From positions 62,001 through 126,000 of the forward strand of contig JASJOG010000284.1 in assembly GCA_030142905.1 (NCBI GenBank): a stretch of DNA of 64,000 nucleotides, in the 5' to 3' direction. The notes beneath the pieces were generated by a model. That model was not told the DNA's origin and ran no database searches. It was given only the letters and a program-made list of their open reading frames with translations. Below, one piece after another: positions 23,420-34,282 of this stretch; position 1 is the stretch's first letter, and every line of letters begins with the position of its first letter. Both the position numbers and the translations under genes were made by a program. The stretch comes from Heliopora coerulea (lineage: Eukaryota; Cnidaria; Anthozoa; Scleralcyonacea; Helioporidae).

Positions 23420-24011
23420 AGCATGCGTGCAAGACTGCTGCCTTCCGAGGTCTTCTCTCATCAACATTGTCCCCTTTCTAAATCTTCCGCCATCTGTCCG
23501 TCATCATTCCTTGGCCGATCTTCTCCCATCTCCCTTGTCTCATTAACTTCAATTTCCATGATTACAGTCTTCTCGACTTCCTCTAGACTTTCACTTGTGT
23601 TTCTTATTACTTCTTTCACTGGTTACCAATTTTCAGGACCTGATAACCACCATGGCCCCTTCCACCACAACTCATTTCGTTTTAACCCACTCGGAACAAC
23701 TCCTCTTGAACCTAGGTCAATAGGATTTTGTTCTCGTGGACAATAACGCCAAACTTCCTTTATAGTCAAATTCAGAATTTCATTTCCCAGTGGTGAAGAA
23801 ATTATTTCCATTTACCTCTATTGTTAATCCGCCAAAAAGCTTTCTTGCTATCCAACCAGTAATTAATTTCTGTAATTTCTACCTCAGCCTCAAGTGCAGT
23901 CTTAATTCCGGCCGTCAGCCTTGCAAGAATTCTTCCCGACATCATTTCTAATCTAGGTATGGCGTGCACTTTCATTGGAGCAATTCTTATTTTGGAGGCT
24001 AACAATTCCAC
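23420..24011 (-). pseudogene. BEL/Pao RNase H fragment, A-right arm
   Basis: The minus-strand frame from 24011 reads MELLASKIRIAPMKVHAIPRL, then LARLTAGIKTALEAEVE and NYWLDSKKAFWRINNRGKWK. After a shift it continues with WRYCPREQNPIDLGSRGVV and NELWWKGPWWLSGPENW. This is the same RNase H end as in the left arm, in opposite orientation, and it retains the segment deleted there. Damage between 23790 and 23815 splits the frame. Conserved acidic RNase H positions fall in the WLDSK motif. Confidence 0.78.
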
Positions 24012-24269
24012 ATGTACATATATGTTATCGTCAGCGACTTTTGTACCATTCGAGAGACTTCTTTCTGAAAAAGAAAATCAATTTTTTCCTCATCCGAGTG
24101 TTTTGGGGTTCCTCAGGGGATCCCAACTCTAGGTCTACGCTCCGCTGCGATTTGAGCATTCTTTTCTTTATTTTCTTTTATATGGTTGATCAGGAGGGTC
24201 GGTATTTTCCACTCCTGTCCGAGGCGTTAATTTATCTTGTGGCACTACTGGGATTAGGGCTACCTGACT

Positions 24270-24330
24270 CTAACGCTAATTGTAATCCCAATTCTAAACC
24301 TAACCCTAATCCTAAACTTCATTCAGATAT
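24270..24330 (-). repeat. Degenerate telomere-like (TTAGGG-type) stretch
   Basis: Irregular CCCTAA/CCTAAT/TCTAAA units lie between the Pao RNase H fragment and the conserved distal unit. Equivalent stretches occur at 19712-19760, 45291-45351 and 62560-62612, in the same relative place each time. They are too irregular to be true telomere repeats. Confidence 0.5.
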
Positions 24331-24729
24331 TTACCACTTCTGGTAATTGCTTCCCGGTTTGTAGAAATGGGAGCATACAAAAGCACGACGTGACCTCGCA
24401 ATAGGATTTCTCTTGTGCAACAAAATGAACGAATAATCCCTGGAGCATTCTTGACGCCTCCCTGGCTCCAGTAAACACTTAAAGAAAAAAATTTCCACCG
24501 TTTCCCAGCAACGGCGGCTCTTAAGACAGCGGGAACGTTGAACTGTGTTCAACGAAAAACATTACTACAGCGACTAGAATGGCTAAGAAGAATCTGTGAA
24601 GGAAGGGAAAAAATTCCTAAGTTTGTAATATGAGGATTGCTTTACGGGTGTAGATTTGGAACTACCTTGTGTACTGCCGTCGGGGCCACAGCTTTCGTAA
24701 ACTTTCTCCTTATAACTGCTAGTTAAGAT

Positions 24730-27014
24730 ATGAAAGCAAATGACGCGGTAGCTTTAATACACCAGGAATCGAGTCACAGTACAGCATTTTATCTGTAATG
24801 TTCAGAGTATTTTAGTGTGAACTATCTTGCCCGCTCATTTTCGTCCTTTGGTAAATCTGTCACACGTAATTCTCTCTAGTTTAGCTCTGCCGATCAGCCA
24901 ATCATGAGCTTATAAACTTCCCGGAATGTTTTCTTCACTCAAATGATGCTGAGCAGCATCTTATATTTGTTTTCGAAACTCTCCCCGTTATTGTACTTAT
25001 TTGTTGGTGATTTTGCCGATTTTTCCCATTTCAAGCATCCTTTTGACAGAATATTCGCACGAGTGCTTTTTCAAGGGTTGTCTTACGTGGGTTTTCGTCG
25101 AGGTATAAATACCCTTTCAGAGGCCACATGTCGAGGCCACCTTGGCGTTTCCGTTTGGAAATCCCAAAGAAATATATCAGCAGATCTTCGTTCCTGAAGT
25201 AAATTAATCGTTGATTGAATTTGAGTAGGATGCTTGTTTATGGTGTACATGGAGATCTTCAAATGATTTTCTAACTGCAGAATTGGCACAGCTGTTGGCA
25301 GACGGATGGCTTATGGTAAATTAAATATTTAAGTTAGTTATACTAAAAAGAGAAAGATCAATGTCGGAATGGTTTTAAGCTGAGGACGTGACAGAAAAAT
25401 ATCATGCAACACTGCAGGAATTACCAAATAATATCGACGAGAAAGAAGTTTTAAGGTAGGAGGCATCATTTGAATTATCGTTCGGGCAAGCGTTTCGGAA
25501 ATATTAAAGTTAAGGTAGTTTCGCCATTTTCTCTTCAAATTAAACCAACTTGTAATAAACTCCTTTCCCATACATTCCTCGTAAGACTGCTATTATATAG
25601 TTTCTACTGGGTTAACTGGTCGAGAAATTGATTATTCTAAGAGCAAGCTAAGTATATCGAATCCGTGATATAATGCAAAGTACTACTCTTCTTAGAGATA
25701 TAGAACTGCAAACAAGTTACCAATTTTAAGGAATATAGGGACATCACTTAAACCTTCTGACGAGATATCGAGATTAACCCATTGAAGGGTTAGGGTGCAC
25801 CGGATAACACCAGACAATTTTACGCCTCAAAGGGATCAAACCCAGTCCCTTAACGAGTTAAAGGCTGATATTCCATCGGGTGTAAAAAGTCGCGCGGCCG
25901 AAAATTCTACTGTAAAAAAATTAATGTGAAGCCAACTTTTCCTGTCCACACTTTGCGTCAGCCAATAAGTTAACTTTTTTCAGTGCCTACCCGACATTTT
26001 GATTTTACTCTGGCCAACGCAATTTGATTTTACTCTCATAACGCCAGACAATTTGACTATGGCTAACTCCAGACGATTTTTCTCGTTAAGGGACGACGTC
26101 TGGGACCGGGAAGGGTTAAGAATACATCAATTAAAATAGGTAACTTATTTGGAGTCCTATATCTACACCTTCAAACTAGCAGGTGTTATGGCGGCTACGG
26201 CAGTTGTAGTTAGCTTGTTGTTCTGCAAAGATCAACAGTGTTGACGATTTGGTGACGCCTGTATCTCCATCTCGATCTTTACAGCTAATATTTAACACAG
26301 CACTCATGGTAGCATCCCGCCTCGACATCAGTGAAAACATTACATATACATCGATCGTTATATGAATTCTTGAATTCATTCTTTTTCAATTAAAATGACT
26401 TTATTTATTCGTTTGCTTTTAATTTTCCTATAATAAACCATCTTAATAATTCTCTCAATCGCGTTTAAAGAAGTATTTATGATGGTATGAGCGACAAACC
26501 AAAGAGGGGAATTTCAATTTTGTGTTACCAGAGAGATAAGAATTTATAAATGAATGCACAAATACAACAATCACCCAAAAAGCCCAACTTTAAAATAACA
26601 AAAATACTTACTTTCTTCTCTGGGTTTCTTGTCAGAATACTCAGGATAATGGAAAACTGGCATGTTTGCGTAAACATAATCTGTTAGAAAAAGAAAAGCA
26701 ACAATAAACTTCCGTTCCTTACGTCATTCAACGCGTTTAAGCTAATTAATGCCAGAATGGTAAATTGACTACCTGTCATTTGGCCTACTGAACACTGATC
26801 ACAAAATGAAATAAATAAAAGGACGATCTTCAAGTTTCATTCGATCTTCTTCATTAATACAGCCTAAATTATGCCAAACGTTAATCCGCGTCTCCATCAT
26901 ACCTAATGCGGATGCGGATACAGCTAAAATCGAGACGACTCTAAATGACAGCAGTATCACCATGAGTACGATCACCGGCAAGGATGTGGATATAAAGCAT
27001 GCAAAGGCACAACA
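24730..27014. other. Unassigned part of copy A with possible exon remnants
   Basis: The open frames here (such as 24943-25197, kept unchanged in copy B) match no family I recognise. On the minus strand, a hydrophobic frame at 26981-26802 contains VIVLMVILLSFRVV and ILAVSASALGMMETR. A short segment (about 26690-26621) is bracketed by an acceptor TTTCTAACAG and a donor GTAAGTA and reads YVYANMPVFHYPEYSDKKPREE. These could be decayed exons of a small multi-pass membrane protein. Copy B lacks the short segment. Confidence 0.35.
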
Positions 27015-27022
27015 ATAGGATC

Positions 27023-28194
27023 CAGTGGCATAGCTAGGAGGGGACTGGGGGAGCTGTGCTCCCCAAAATTTTCAGTTACTCCTCTTTAAGTTCTCATGTA
27101 CGGAGAATTTTTGTCACCACCAGGCCCTATAAGGTAAATTTTGTCTATTTTGCAGTCATGGTGATGACACGGTCACAGGGAGGGTTATTACTTTTATGCA
27201 CCTCTGATTATGTCTCATTTTTTAACACGAACTTTATAAAATCAACATCGCAGAGATCAGAGGTAGTTTAATTTCTCCCGAAATTCGAGTCCTTCCGCTG
27301 CATTCTGTAGTACATGCTTCGCATCATCTCAAACGTTGAATTTCTGCTGTGCCAAGTATTTGAATTATTTAATCTATGTGTGTTACTTGTCTATGTGTTA
27401 CAGAGATTGTAATCTCTTAAACATGTTGTGATTCCTTTCACTATATTTCTAAAATCAATTGTTTTGTTCAAAGTTGTCACAATTAAAGAGATGGCTAATT
27501 TACGTGTGACAATTAGCTCGCAGAAAGAGAATAGACCTGATTTTGCTGCAACTTTTAAAGTTCAGTGATTAAAGAAGATGTTATTATCAGTATTTTCTTT
27601 GTAAGATAATAGTTTAAAGCTCATTTTTTAAATTTGCGGACAGGTTACCGATTACTTAAAATTTAAGGAATGAAAAGTATTTCCAGAGTTAAAGTGTAGC
27701 CCAATCCAGTGTTAGTGAAAACTTTCCAGATGAAATTACGCAGTGAATCCAAGATTTATCTTTTCACACGTCATTCAAATGAAACCAAATAGTTTTATCC
27801 AGGGAAATTTAGAATAGAGTTGTAAAACTGAATATGCAAAAGAAAAGAGACCATTGCAGTTTAACTCAGATCAGCGACTCCGAATGTTTTTGAGCATGGA
27901 AGACACAAGGCAGTTGAAAACTAGTTCTGTGAAAATTCTTTAGGCACACATTTAGACCTGAAGTTATTTTAGCTTTAAAGAAGTCAAGACGGCTGGAGGT
28001 TGATTTAAGAGTCATGCATGTTATAGTAATCATGTAATCACAACGCCATTAGCCTGTCTCATGATGATGTTCTAATTATATCTTTAGTATCACCGTTCTG
28101 CAATAGTGTTTACTCAATCTCAAAACTGGCACCTCACTTGAACGCCTCTACGCCCAACAGCCCCCCAAAATAGTTTATTCTAGCCACGCCAGTG
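27023..28194. mobile_element. Non-autonomous hAT element, copy A
   Basis: The left end CAGTGGCATAGCTAGG is matched, inverted, by CACTGGCGTGGCTAG at the right end; both are classic hAT-like termini. Flanks are ATAGGATC (27015-27022) and ATCGGATC (28195-28202), an 8-bp duplication with one change. No transposase is recognisable in the 1.17 kb. Confidence 0.8.
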
Positions 28195-28202
28195 ATCGGA
28201 TC

Positions 28203-29770
28203 ATGTAGCAATTTTGTCACAACAGTATACCAATCTACATACGGTCAGTAAGTTGCTAAAATAATTGTTATTCCTCCTGATGCAAAATATATAGTTCAAA
28301 GTCTTACAAACCGTATCGAAACAACATTGAATAGCTGGTTACACAAGTTCGTTCAACAAAACGAATACTATTTAAAAGGCTAAAAATCCCCACTGTAAAG
28401 CGCGTACTTTGAAGCCCAAAAACATGTCCGTAATCCGGACCCATATCCGCATTTTAATCCTATCTGCATTAAAACAATTTGAATCTTAGTTTTAATCAAA
28501 CAAAAATAAGCTTATTTAACTCCTATATTGGGTACAGCTTTGTGAACTCTTTACCATCAAAGCTGCCATTTGGTAAGTTATTTGTTTCTCCCTGGGTAAC
28601 GCCAAACGACTTTACTCGTCGACGAGAGGCATCGTCTAACCCAACTGGGGTTTCCAGGTTAATTTGCAGGAACATTGTACCCTTACAAAATTTCCCGAAT
28701 TTAGCTTGACACGCATTCATACAATGTAAGGTGAAGCATCGCCTCGTCCGCCCTAATACGTAAATTTAAAGATGAAGAGTAACCTAAATGGACTTTTTCT
28801 TACCTGACCAAATCGAATTTTGCTCGAAATTTGATGCTCCATTTATTTATGTCCTTACAGTCTTTGGAGAGCGGAACCTCCTATAACCCTCTGATAAACT
28901 ACGTTCCTGCGTCAAGGGCCGGTCAGTAAAGGATTAAAAAATTATGAACCTTAAACCTTCACCATGCGCATTTGGTGTTCTGAAACTTATTTATTTTACT
29001 CTAAGTGATTCCACATGAACTAGCTGTTTAAGGAGAGATCACCTACAAATGTGACAGCAGTTCCTTGCTATTCTATTTATCTAAATATCTTCAGAACTAA
29101 GTGAGATAAAGAAGAGCTGTAAACACGGTTCTCTGTCATCTCGAAACTTCTTTTAAAACAAACGATCGTAATTTTCATTTCATATTTACAATCCTTTGTG
29201 GCGTTTCCAGAGTAAAGAATGTCATAAATTTTCAATAGGGAAAAACTAACTAAAGCAAGCCATGTTCAATGTAAAAGATTTAAAAACTTAACAAATGTGA
29301 TATGAGCAAACAATAACACATTTACGTTTATCATTAGTTCTTCTCTGAAGACTAGTAGGAATTTGATATTTTACTTCATGATGAAATTCTCTAATCCGGG
29401 TTTGAATTTATATTTTATTGAAAGATCTTTATAGTTTTACGGAATTTCAAACCGAACACGGGGTACTTAAGCGGAAATTCAGTCTTGTAATTACAACCAT
29501 GAAAACAGATTTTCTTGCCATTTCTAAAAGAATGTCTATTTAATACATTATTATAATATATTAGATCTGTGGCTGCTTTTCGGTATTTATAACAGTATTC
29601 TTTTTCTTCGTAATGGCTATTGGCTTACAAAAATTTATTCTACTAGTGGTTCTTTCGTTTACTGCTTTGTTATCTTGATTTTGTCTACTTTATTAGTTAT
29701 TGCGCATCAGTTATTAACTAAATATGTAAATATTTAACATATATAAGTTTTAACTAAAAATGTCCTTTAC
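28203..29770. other. Unassigned stretch of copy A
   Basis: No domain-bearing frame is seen. About 29080-29530 is the sequence that recurs at 17040-17515 and in copy B. The remainder is AT-rich and shared only with 49574-51060. Confidence 0.5.
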
Positions 29771-29814
29771 GTCGCTACTTAAAGTTTCAGGCTGCTAAGC
29801 AATCATCAGGCAAC
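29771..29814 (-). ncRNA. Hammerhead-ribozyme-like motif, PLE family 3 tail (A)
   Basis: Minus strand: stem I GTTGC/GCGAC, core CTGATGA, a short helix II (GCT/AGC), core GAAA, a minimal helix III and the GTA cleavage triplet. All core bases are present. Copy B at 51064-51107 conserves the core while changing one helix II base so that pairing improves. Confidence 0.65.
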
Positions 29815-31580
29815 TGAGAATGAATCAATTTACAGGCATCCCTTTCATGGTGTCCCAGATTTAATTATAGGCGCCAGTAATTACTTCCGTCCATGTCGCG
29901 CATCCCATTAGTAGTGCGTGTTGACATGTCGGCATTCGTAAATGATTTCCGATCTTTTGTTCAACCGATTCGCTTTGTTCGCCTTGAGATTTATTAGCTT
30001 TTCTTCCAAGCAAAGGATGCAACACTTCCTTCCTACTTTGTGTGCGGGGACGCGTTTTAAAAAAGACCACTTTATTTCATAATTTCCGTAGGTTTTCTTA
30101 AGTTCTCATATATGCTTAGATAATTCCGTTTCGTTGGGGTATTTTTTATCCGGAAGCTTTTTGTGTGGTTTCTTTACTGGGTTTTGAACTCACCGGATGT
30201 CATACCAATATGCTGTTTCGTGTCTACGTTGTCCGTTGTAGTTATTTCAGCTTTGTAAATGACTTTTGATACCAAACAATTACCAATAATAGAGCAGTCG
30301 TCTTTATCGCGGCAGTTGCATTTTGGAGGTGGTTGTGGCTGTTGTGATTGGTTTATTGTTGACGGTTTAGGAAGGACAAGGTCGTTGTGCGAATGAATGA
30401 TGGATTTTATGTCTGTCATGGAGCTGTAACTTACTTTTACCGTGTTTCTGTCAAATATTTTGTAGAGTTTACCGGTTGTTGTAAAATGCTTGTGAATGAG
30501 ATTGAGAAACTTTCTGCCTACGTTGGTCTTGACATTTTTGCTGTATGGCGGGTTGTACTAGGTAACATTGTGGTGTCGCTGGTGTCGGTCAGGATGGATA
30601 TTCTCTGGCATTTTGCCATCCTCATACGAGAAGTGCGTGCTGAAATTGCTGCGGTTGAGGGCTTCTTGGTATGGTAGAACTGCTTCTTGGAAAGTTGGGG
30701 CGTCGCAGAAAAGTTTTGATTGGCGTTTGTTGATTGAGATTGGTAGTTGTTTCAGAACTGATGGTGGGTGGTAAGAGTCCGCTGTGTTCTTAAAGAAGTT
30801 CGTCATTTGGTTTGTTGCACAGTTTATACGTTGAGTTGCGCAAGTCCAAGTTGATGTCCAAAAAGTTCGTCACTTTCTGGTTGCTTTGGGCGGTGATCTT
30901 TCAGCCGAGGCTGTTAAATATTTCGTGCATTGTTTTTCTTCATCTATCTGCTTGTCTACCAGTTACGTTCTTTAATGTGGCCAGGGCATCGTCTCTATAC
31001 AGTCCAATGTTCTCTTTTCCGAACCTTTCTCCCAATTTATCTAAAATGAACAGCCCGACTAGTTCACATACGTCTGCTCCATCTTAGCTACCCATGGTCT
31101 TGTCAAACGTTCCGTTAGTTTCTTTTTCCACCCATGGTTTTCCTTCGTTGAATAGTAGGGACTTGCATGCTTGTTTGATGATTTTTATCTGTTGGTCTGT
31201 GATGGTGATTTGGTTGCTGGCTCAGGAAATTGCTTTGTTGAGGAGATCTTCGGTAATGGATGGATAAAATTCGACGATGTCAAATGGAAGGAATGTGTGA
31301 TTGTATTTTTCTTGGATGTTCTTGAACCAGTTGATAACTGCATCGGAGTTTCGCCATTGGTTTACTTGGGCAATGGATCAGAGGCTTGAGTTAATTTCAT
31401 CCAGGATGACTTTGCTTACTCTGCCTAATTCGCTTTTAGCCGGATTGATAAGTCTACATTTTGGATTGTTCTCGAAATTTTCCTTGTGGTCGTTGAGTGA
31501 AATAAAAGATTGGGTTTTTTTGCCATTGGTTCCATCCTGCTTGCTATGCCTATATCATCCGCAATGACCTTGAGTTCTTA
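29771..31580 (-). pseudogene. Penelope-like element, family 3, copy A
   Basis: On the minus strand the RT region (about 31570 to 30560) contains GLYRDDALATLKNVTGRQADR near 30990 and the preceding CxLVGLF block, all broken by frameshifts and stops. The GIY-YIG part (30419-29900) reads CNCRDKDDCSIIGNC, VIYKAEITTTDN and HIGMTSGEFKTQ. The element ends at a hammerhead-like tail (29771-29814), and TA microsatellites lie at its 5' side. The sister copy at 51064-52866 shares most of the lesions, so decay began before the segment duplicated. RT plus GIY-YIG is the PLE hallmark. Confidence 0.85.
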
Positions 31581-31696
31581 TATGTATATGTATATATATA
31601 TATAAATTCCATCTTACTAAGTGTAGATGTTTGTACGCTTGGATATATGTATGATGAAAACTTTGCTCTCAATTTTTTATCTCAGAAAATTTCTGA

Positions 31697-31770
31697 GCTC
31701 CCCAACGGGAATCGAACCCGTGTCTTCCGATTGCCGGTACGGTTGTTTTACCACTAGACTATAGGGTCTC
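31697..31770 (-). other. tRNA-like module, left arm of E2
   Basis: On the minus strand the D-arm-like TATAGTCTAGTGGTAAAAC and the T-arm box GGTTCGATTCCC are present. The body differs from those of E1 and E3 and resembles the D arms of Gly, Asp or Glu tRNAs. It is not a canonical tRNA. Confidence 0.65.
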
Positions 31771-32142
31771 AGATGGCAAGCATGATGTTAATTAGAGACC
31801 TGGTTCGTGATATTGATATGCCTCTTTCGTACTTGAAAGAGAAACATACCTGAAATGTGATATTATGTATAAGTAAATTTCATCTTACTAAGTGTAGATG
31901 TTTGTAACCTTGGATATGCGTGTGATGAAAACTTTGTTCTCAAACTTTTATCTCAGAAAATTTCTGAGCTCCCCAACGGGAGCTTTCATCATACATATAT
32001 CCAAGCTTACAAACATCTACGCTTAGTAAGATGAAATTTACTTATACACAATATCACATTTCAGGTATGTTTCGCTTTCAAGTACGAACTGGTATATCAA
32101 TATCACGAATCAGGTCTCTAATTAACATCATGCTTGGCGTCA

Positions 32143-32215
32143 GAGACACTATAGTCTAGTGGTGAAACAACCGTACCGGCAATCGGGAGACACGGGTTCG
32201 GTTCCCGTTGGGAGC
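32143..32215 (+). other. tRNA-like module, right arm of E2
   Basis: The plus-strand mate reads TATAGTCTAGTGGTGAAAC, then GGTTCGGTTCCC with one change from the B-box consensus. It is followed by CTCAGAAATTTTCTGAG. The acceptor ends pair poorly. Confidence 0.65.
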
Positions 32216-32368
32216 TCAGAAATTTTCTGAGATAAAAGCTTGAGAACAAAGTTTTCATCATATATATATATATGTATATATAAATGAATAATAAGTTGAG
32301 AACCTCATCGAACAGCAAGTGTGCTCAATCGATATACCAGAGCTATATACAAATCGAATCACTGAGCA

Positions 32369-32452
32369 AGATAACTTGTTTAAAACATTTAATCGCTAAT
32401 CAGAGTTCCATGCAACTCTCAGTAGCGATTAAATGTTTCAAACAAGTTATCT
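32369..32452. repeat. Short hairpin shared by both duplicated segments
   Basis: AGATAACTTGTTTAAAAC on the left is mirrored by GTTTCAAACAAGTTATCT on the right, with arms of about 39 bp and a loop of five bases. The equivalent in copy B is at 53309-53394. Confidence 0.65.
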
Positions 32453-32734
32453 AGCACTGTGATTCGATCCTGGTGTTTTCAAAAAATTTCGCACGACACC
32501 TAACGATGTAATAAGTAAAATAATAAACCACGATGGGTAGGTAGCAATTGATCACTTTTGCTGGGTGGCCAAGGTATTATGACTATTTTGTCTTTAAACC
32601 CTCGCAATTGTCGCCTTGGTAGACAACTGATGAGCCATTTGTGATTTGTAGTTTTAGCTGATAACTTTACTTGATTGTTTGGACAAATGATTGATGTGAA
32701 CTTGTATATGTTTTCTGTTCATTTGCTACTTAGG

Positions 32735-32771
32735 CTGTATATATATATATATGCATATATTTTTGTATATA

Positions 32772-32808
<37 letters not shown>

Positions 32809-32832
32809 GTAACTATATATATAGTATATATA

Positions 32833-32872
<40 letters not shown>

Positions 32873-33150
32873 CTACATACGGAACCGTTTCAGCCTACTG
32901 GGCCTCATCAGTGTAGTGTTGACGAGCAGGATGGAGAAGCCTACATTATATAGGCAACTCAAATGTCCCACACTTGTGGTACATCTAAGCCATGCCAGAG
33001 TGCTCTAACTAGAGACTAGTGAGCATGCGCAAATTCGCTAGCGGCATGACTCATATATATATATATATAAATATATATATGAGTCATGAGTATGTATATA
33101 TATATACATATATATATATATGTATATATATATACATACATACATATATA

Positions 33151-33191
<41 letters not shown>

Positions 33192-33240
33192 ACATATATA
33201 CATATACATATATATTAATATATATATATATATATAAGTA
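32735..33240. repeat. TA-rich microsatellite block
   Basis: Long runs of TA, with TATG/TACA variants, surround a unique 180-bp island (32872-33050). Smaller TA runs lie at 31590, 32262-32280, 36590-36620, 52880-52980, 53690-53726, 57340-57380, 59770-59807 and 59930-60040, mostly at PLE borders. Confidence 0.9.
32872..32917 (-). ncRNA. Hammerhead-ribozyme-like motif next to TA microsatellite
   Basis: Minus strand: stem I ACTACA/TGTAGT pairs perfectly. CTGATGA (32905-32911) is followed by helix II GCC/GGC, GAAA (32888-32891), helix III CG(G)/(C)CG and the triplet GTA. The core is complete. Partial copies lacking CTGATGA lie at 52905-52950 (plus) and about 57380-57410 (minus), also bordering TA runs. 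Confidence 0.65.
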
Positions 33241-33244
33241 AATA

Positions 33245-33990
33245 CGAAAGACAAAATTTTGCTGTCGCTACTCTGAGTTTTACGCACTCAGGCGATCATC
33301 AGGCAACTGACAGATAAGATTTAATTATTCACATATATACAGGTGACAAAAGTTTGAAGGAAGTGTTTGGTTACATGTCGGCATTTGCTGAATAGCTCGG
33401 ACCGTCTGTTCAAAATGTTTTTCCCTTGTCCCTTTAGGATAAGCAGCTTTTCCTCGAGGCATAAGCGACATTTTCTTGATCCTGCCTTGCATGATGGAAT
33501 TTGCTTGATGATATCCCACGCGATTGTGTATTTGCGTTTGTTGTCTTTCAGGTTCCAAATGTGTTTTGAGAGCTCGGTTTCGTTTAAGTATTTTTTGTTG
33601 TTGAGAGATTTGCTGTGATTTCGTTACCTAGTTTTGAAGTCGTTACCTGTTACGCCTATGTATGTCTTCGTCTCGTTGTTGTCAGTGGTCTTTATTCCTG
33701 CCTTGTAGAGGACGCTGGTTTGCAGGCAAATGCCTTTTACAGGACATTGTTCAGAGTTTCTGCAGTTACATAGTCGAGTGTTTTTTTGTGAAAGATGGTT
33801 TCTCTTGATTGTCGTGTCGCTTCAGTATTGTATTGTGCCTTTTAATAAATGTTTCCATGTTTTCGCTGCAGTTGTAACTAACACGGATAGTGTGTCTGTT
33901 GAATAGTTTGTGTAGTTTGTTGTTTGGCGGGAAGTGTTTGTCGATTAGTTGCAGGAAGTCGCGTGCGATGTTCGTTTTGACGTTTTGTTA
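33245..33990 (-). mobile_element. Inverted partial copy of PLE family 1 (3' end)
   Basis: This is the reverse complement of about 35795-36540, nearly base for base. It covers the last RT linker, the GIY-YIG region and the tail with a hammerhead-like motif (33264-33307). It even shares the in-frame TAA in the GIY-YIG domain. It lies head-to-head with the longer copy, separated by a tandem repeat at 33985-34065. Confidence 0.85.
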
Positions 33991-34065
33991 GTTTTGACGT
34001 TTTGTTAGTTTTGACGTTTTGTTAGTTTTGACGTTTTGTTAGTTTTGTTAGTTTTGACGTTTTAG
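33985..34065. repeat. Tandem repeat of GTTTTGTTAGTTTTGAC-type units
   Basis: About five 17-18 bp units lie exactly where the inverted PLE piece ends. The unit resembles the adjoining PLE coding sequence (AAGTCAAAACTAAC on the other strand), so it probably expanded from the junction. Confidence 0.75.
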
Positions 34066-34071
34066 CTGTCA

Positions 34072-34115
34072 GTTGCCTGATGATAGCCTGAGCGCGTGAA
34101 ACTCAGAGTAGCAAC
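34072..34115 (+). ncRNA. Hammerhead-ribozyme-like motif, 5' pLTR of PLE family 1
   Basis: Stem I GTTGC/GCAAC; CTGATGA at 34077-34083; a short helix II; GAAA at 34098-34101; helix III CT/AG closing a triloop; triplet GTA; then the stem I partner. This agrees with the minimal type I hammerheads described in PLEs. Confidence 0.7.
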
Positions 34116-34282
34116 AGCAAATTTTTGTCTTTCGTATTTACTTATTCGCTCTACCAGTAACGGTACTTAGCACTCTATATTTTCATTCCAACACTGTAAC
34201 CTTCCTGGTACTCATCATTGGTGTATACCCGCTCCTGTCTAAAGTTGAGCGCCCTCCTAGGTGTGAAAGATATACGACAAAT

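Larger units (their letters stand above)
19321..24725. repeat. Large inverted repeat A built from BEL/Pao 3' ends
   Basis: The left arm (about 19321-21812) is mirrored by the right arm (about 22285-24725). Both contain, in opposite order, the conserved unit, the Pao RNase H end, the LTR-like TGTCGAACATTGTAAG sequence, a minisatellite and then a shared ~900-bp body. The arm centres meet at GAAACGGTTCGTTCTT and its complement. The central ~470 bp (21813-22284) are not mirrored. The arms differ from each other by many substitutions and indels, so the palindrome is old. Copy B at 39787-45745 has the same structure. Confidence 0.8.
31604..32260. mobile_element. E2: foldback element with tRNA-like modules
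   Basis: Arms at about 31650-31930 and 31986-32260 are near-complementary around a ~55-bp loop. The loop is itself the start of a second tandem unit. Each arm holds a tRNA-like module, the internal cassette next to GATGGCAAGCATGATG, and the outer palindrome CTCAGAAAATTTCTGAG. The head CATCTTACTAAGTGTAGATG occurs at 31609, again at 31880, and inverted near 32025. The element lies in TA microsatellite DNA and is absent from copy B. Confidence 0.75.
20335..32740. repeat. Segmental duplication, copy A
   Basis: This stretch matches 39787-53700 in the same orientation, with an offset of about 19.4 kb at the left rising to about 21.0-21.4 kb at the right. Copy B's extra insertions explain most of the increase. 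Shared content in order: Pao end and LTR-like sequence, minisatellite, inverted-repeat core, second Pao end, the 24.0-25.6 kb block, the hAT-derived element, the minus-strand PLE, and the hairpin at 32369-32452. Copy A alone carries about 300 bp at 26395-26700 and element E2. Confidence 0.85.

Noticed and set aside
24270..24330. Interstitial telomere repeat
   Set aside because: Units are irregular and occupy the same place in four copies of a transposon-associated unit.
24943..25197. 84-codon protein conserved in both duplicated segments
   Set aside because: Identity extends equally through neighbouring non-coding bases, so conservation reflects recent duplication or conversion rather than selection on a protein.
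32751..33287. Proteins rich in Tyr-Ile repeats
   Set aside because: They are translations of the TA microsatellite.
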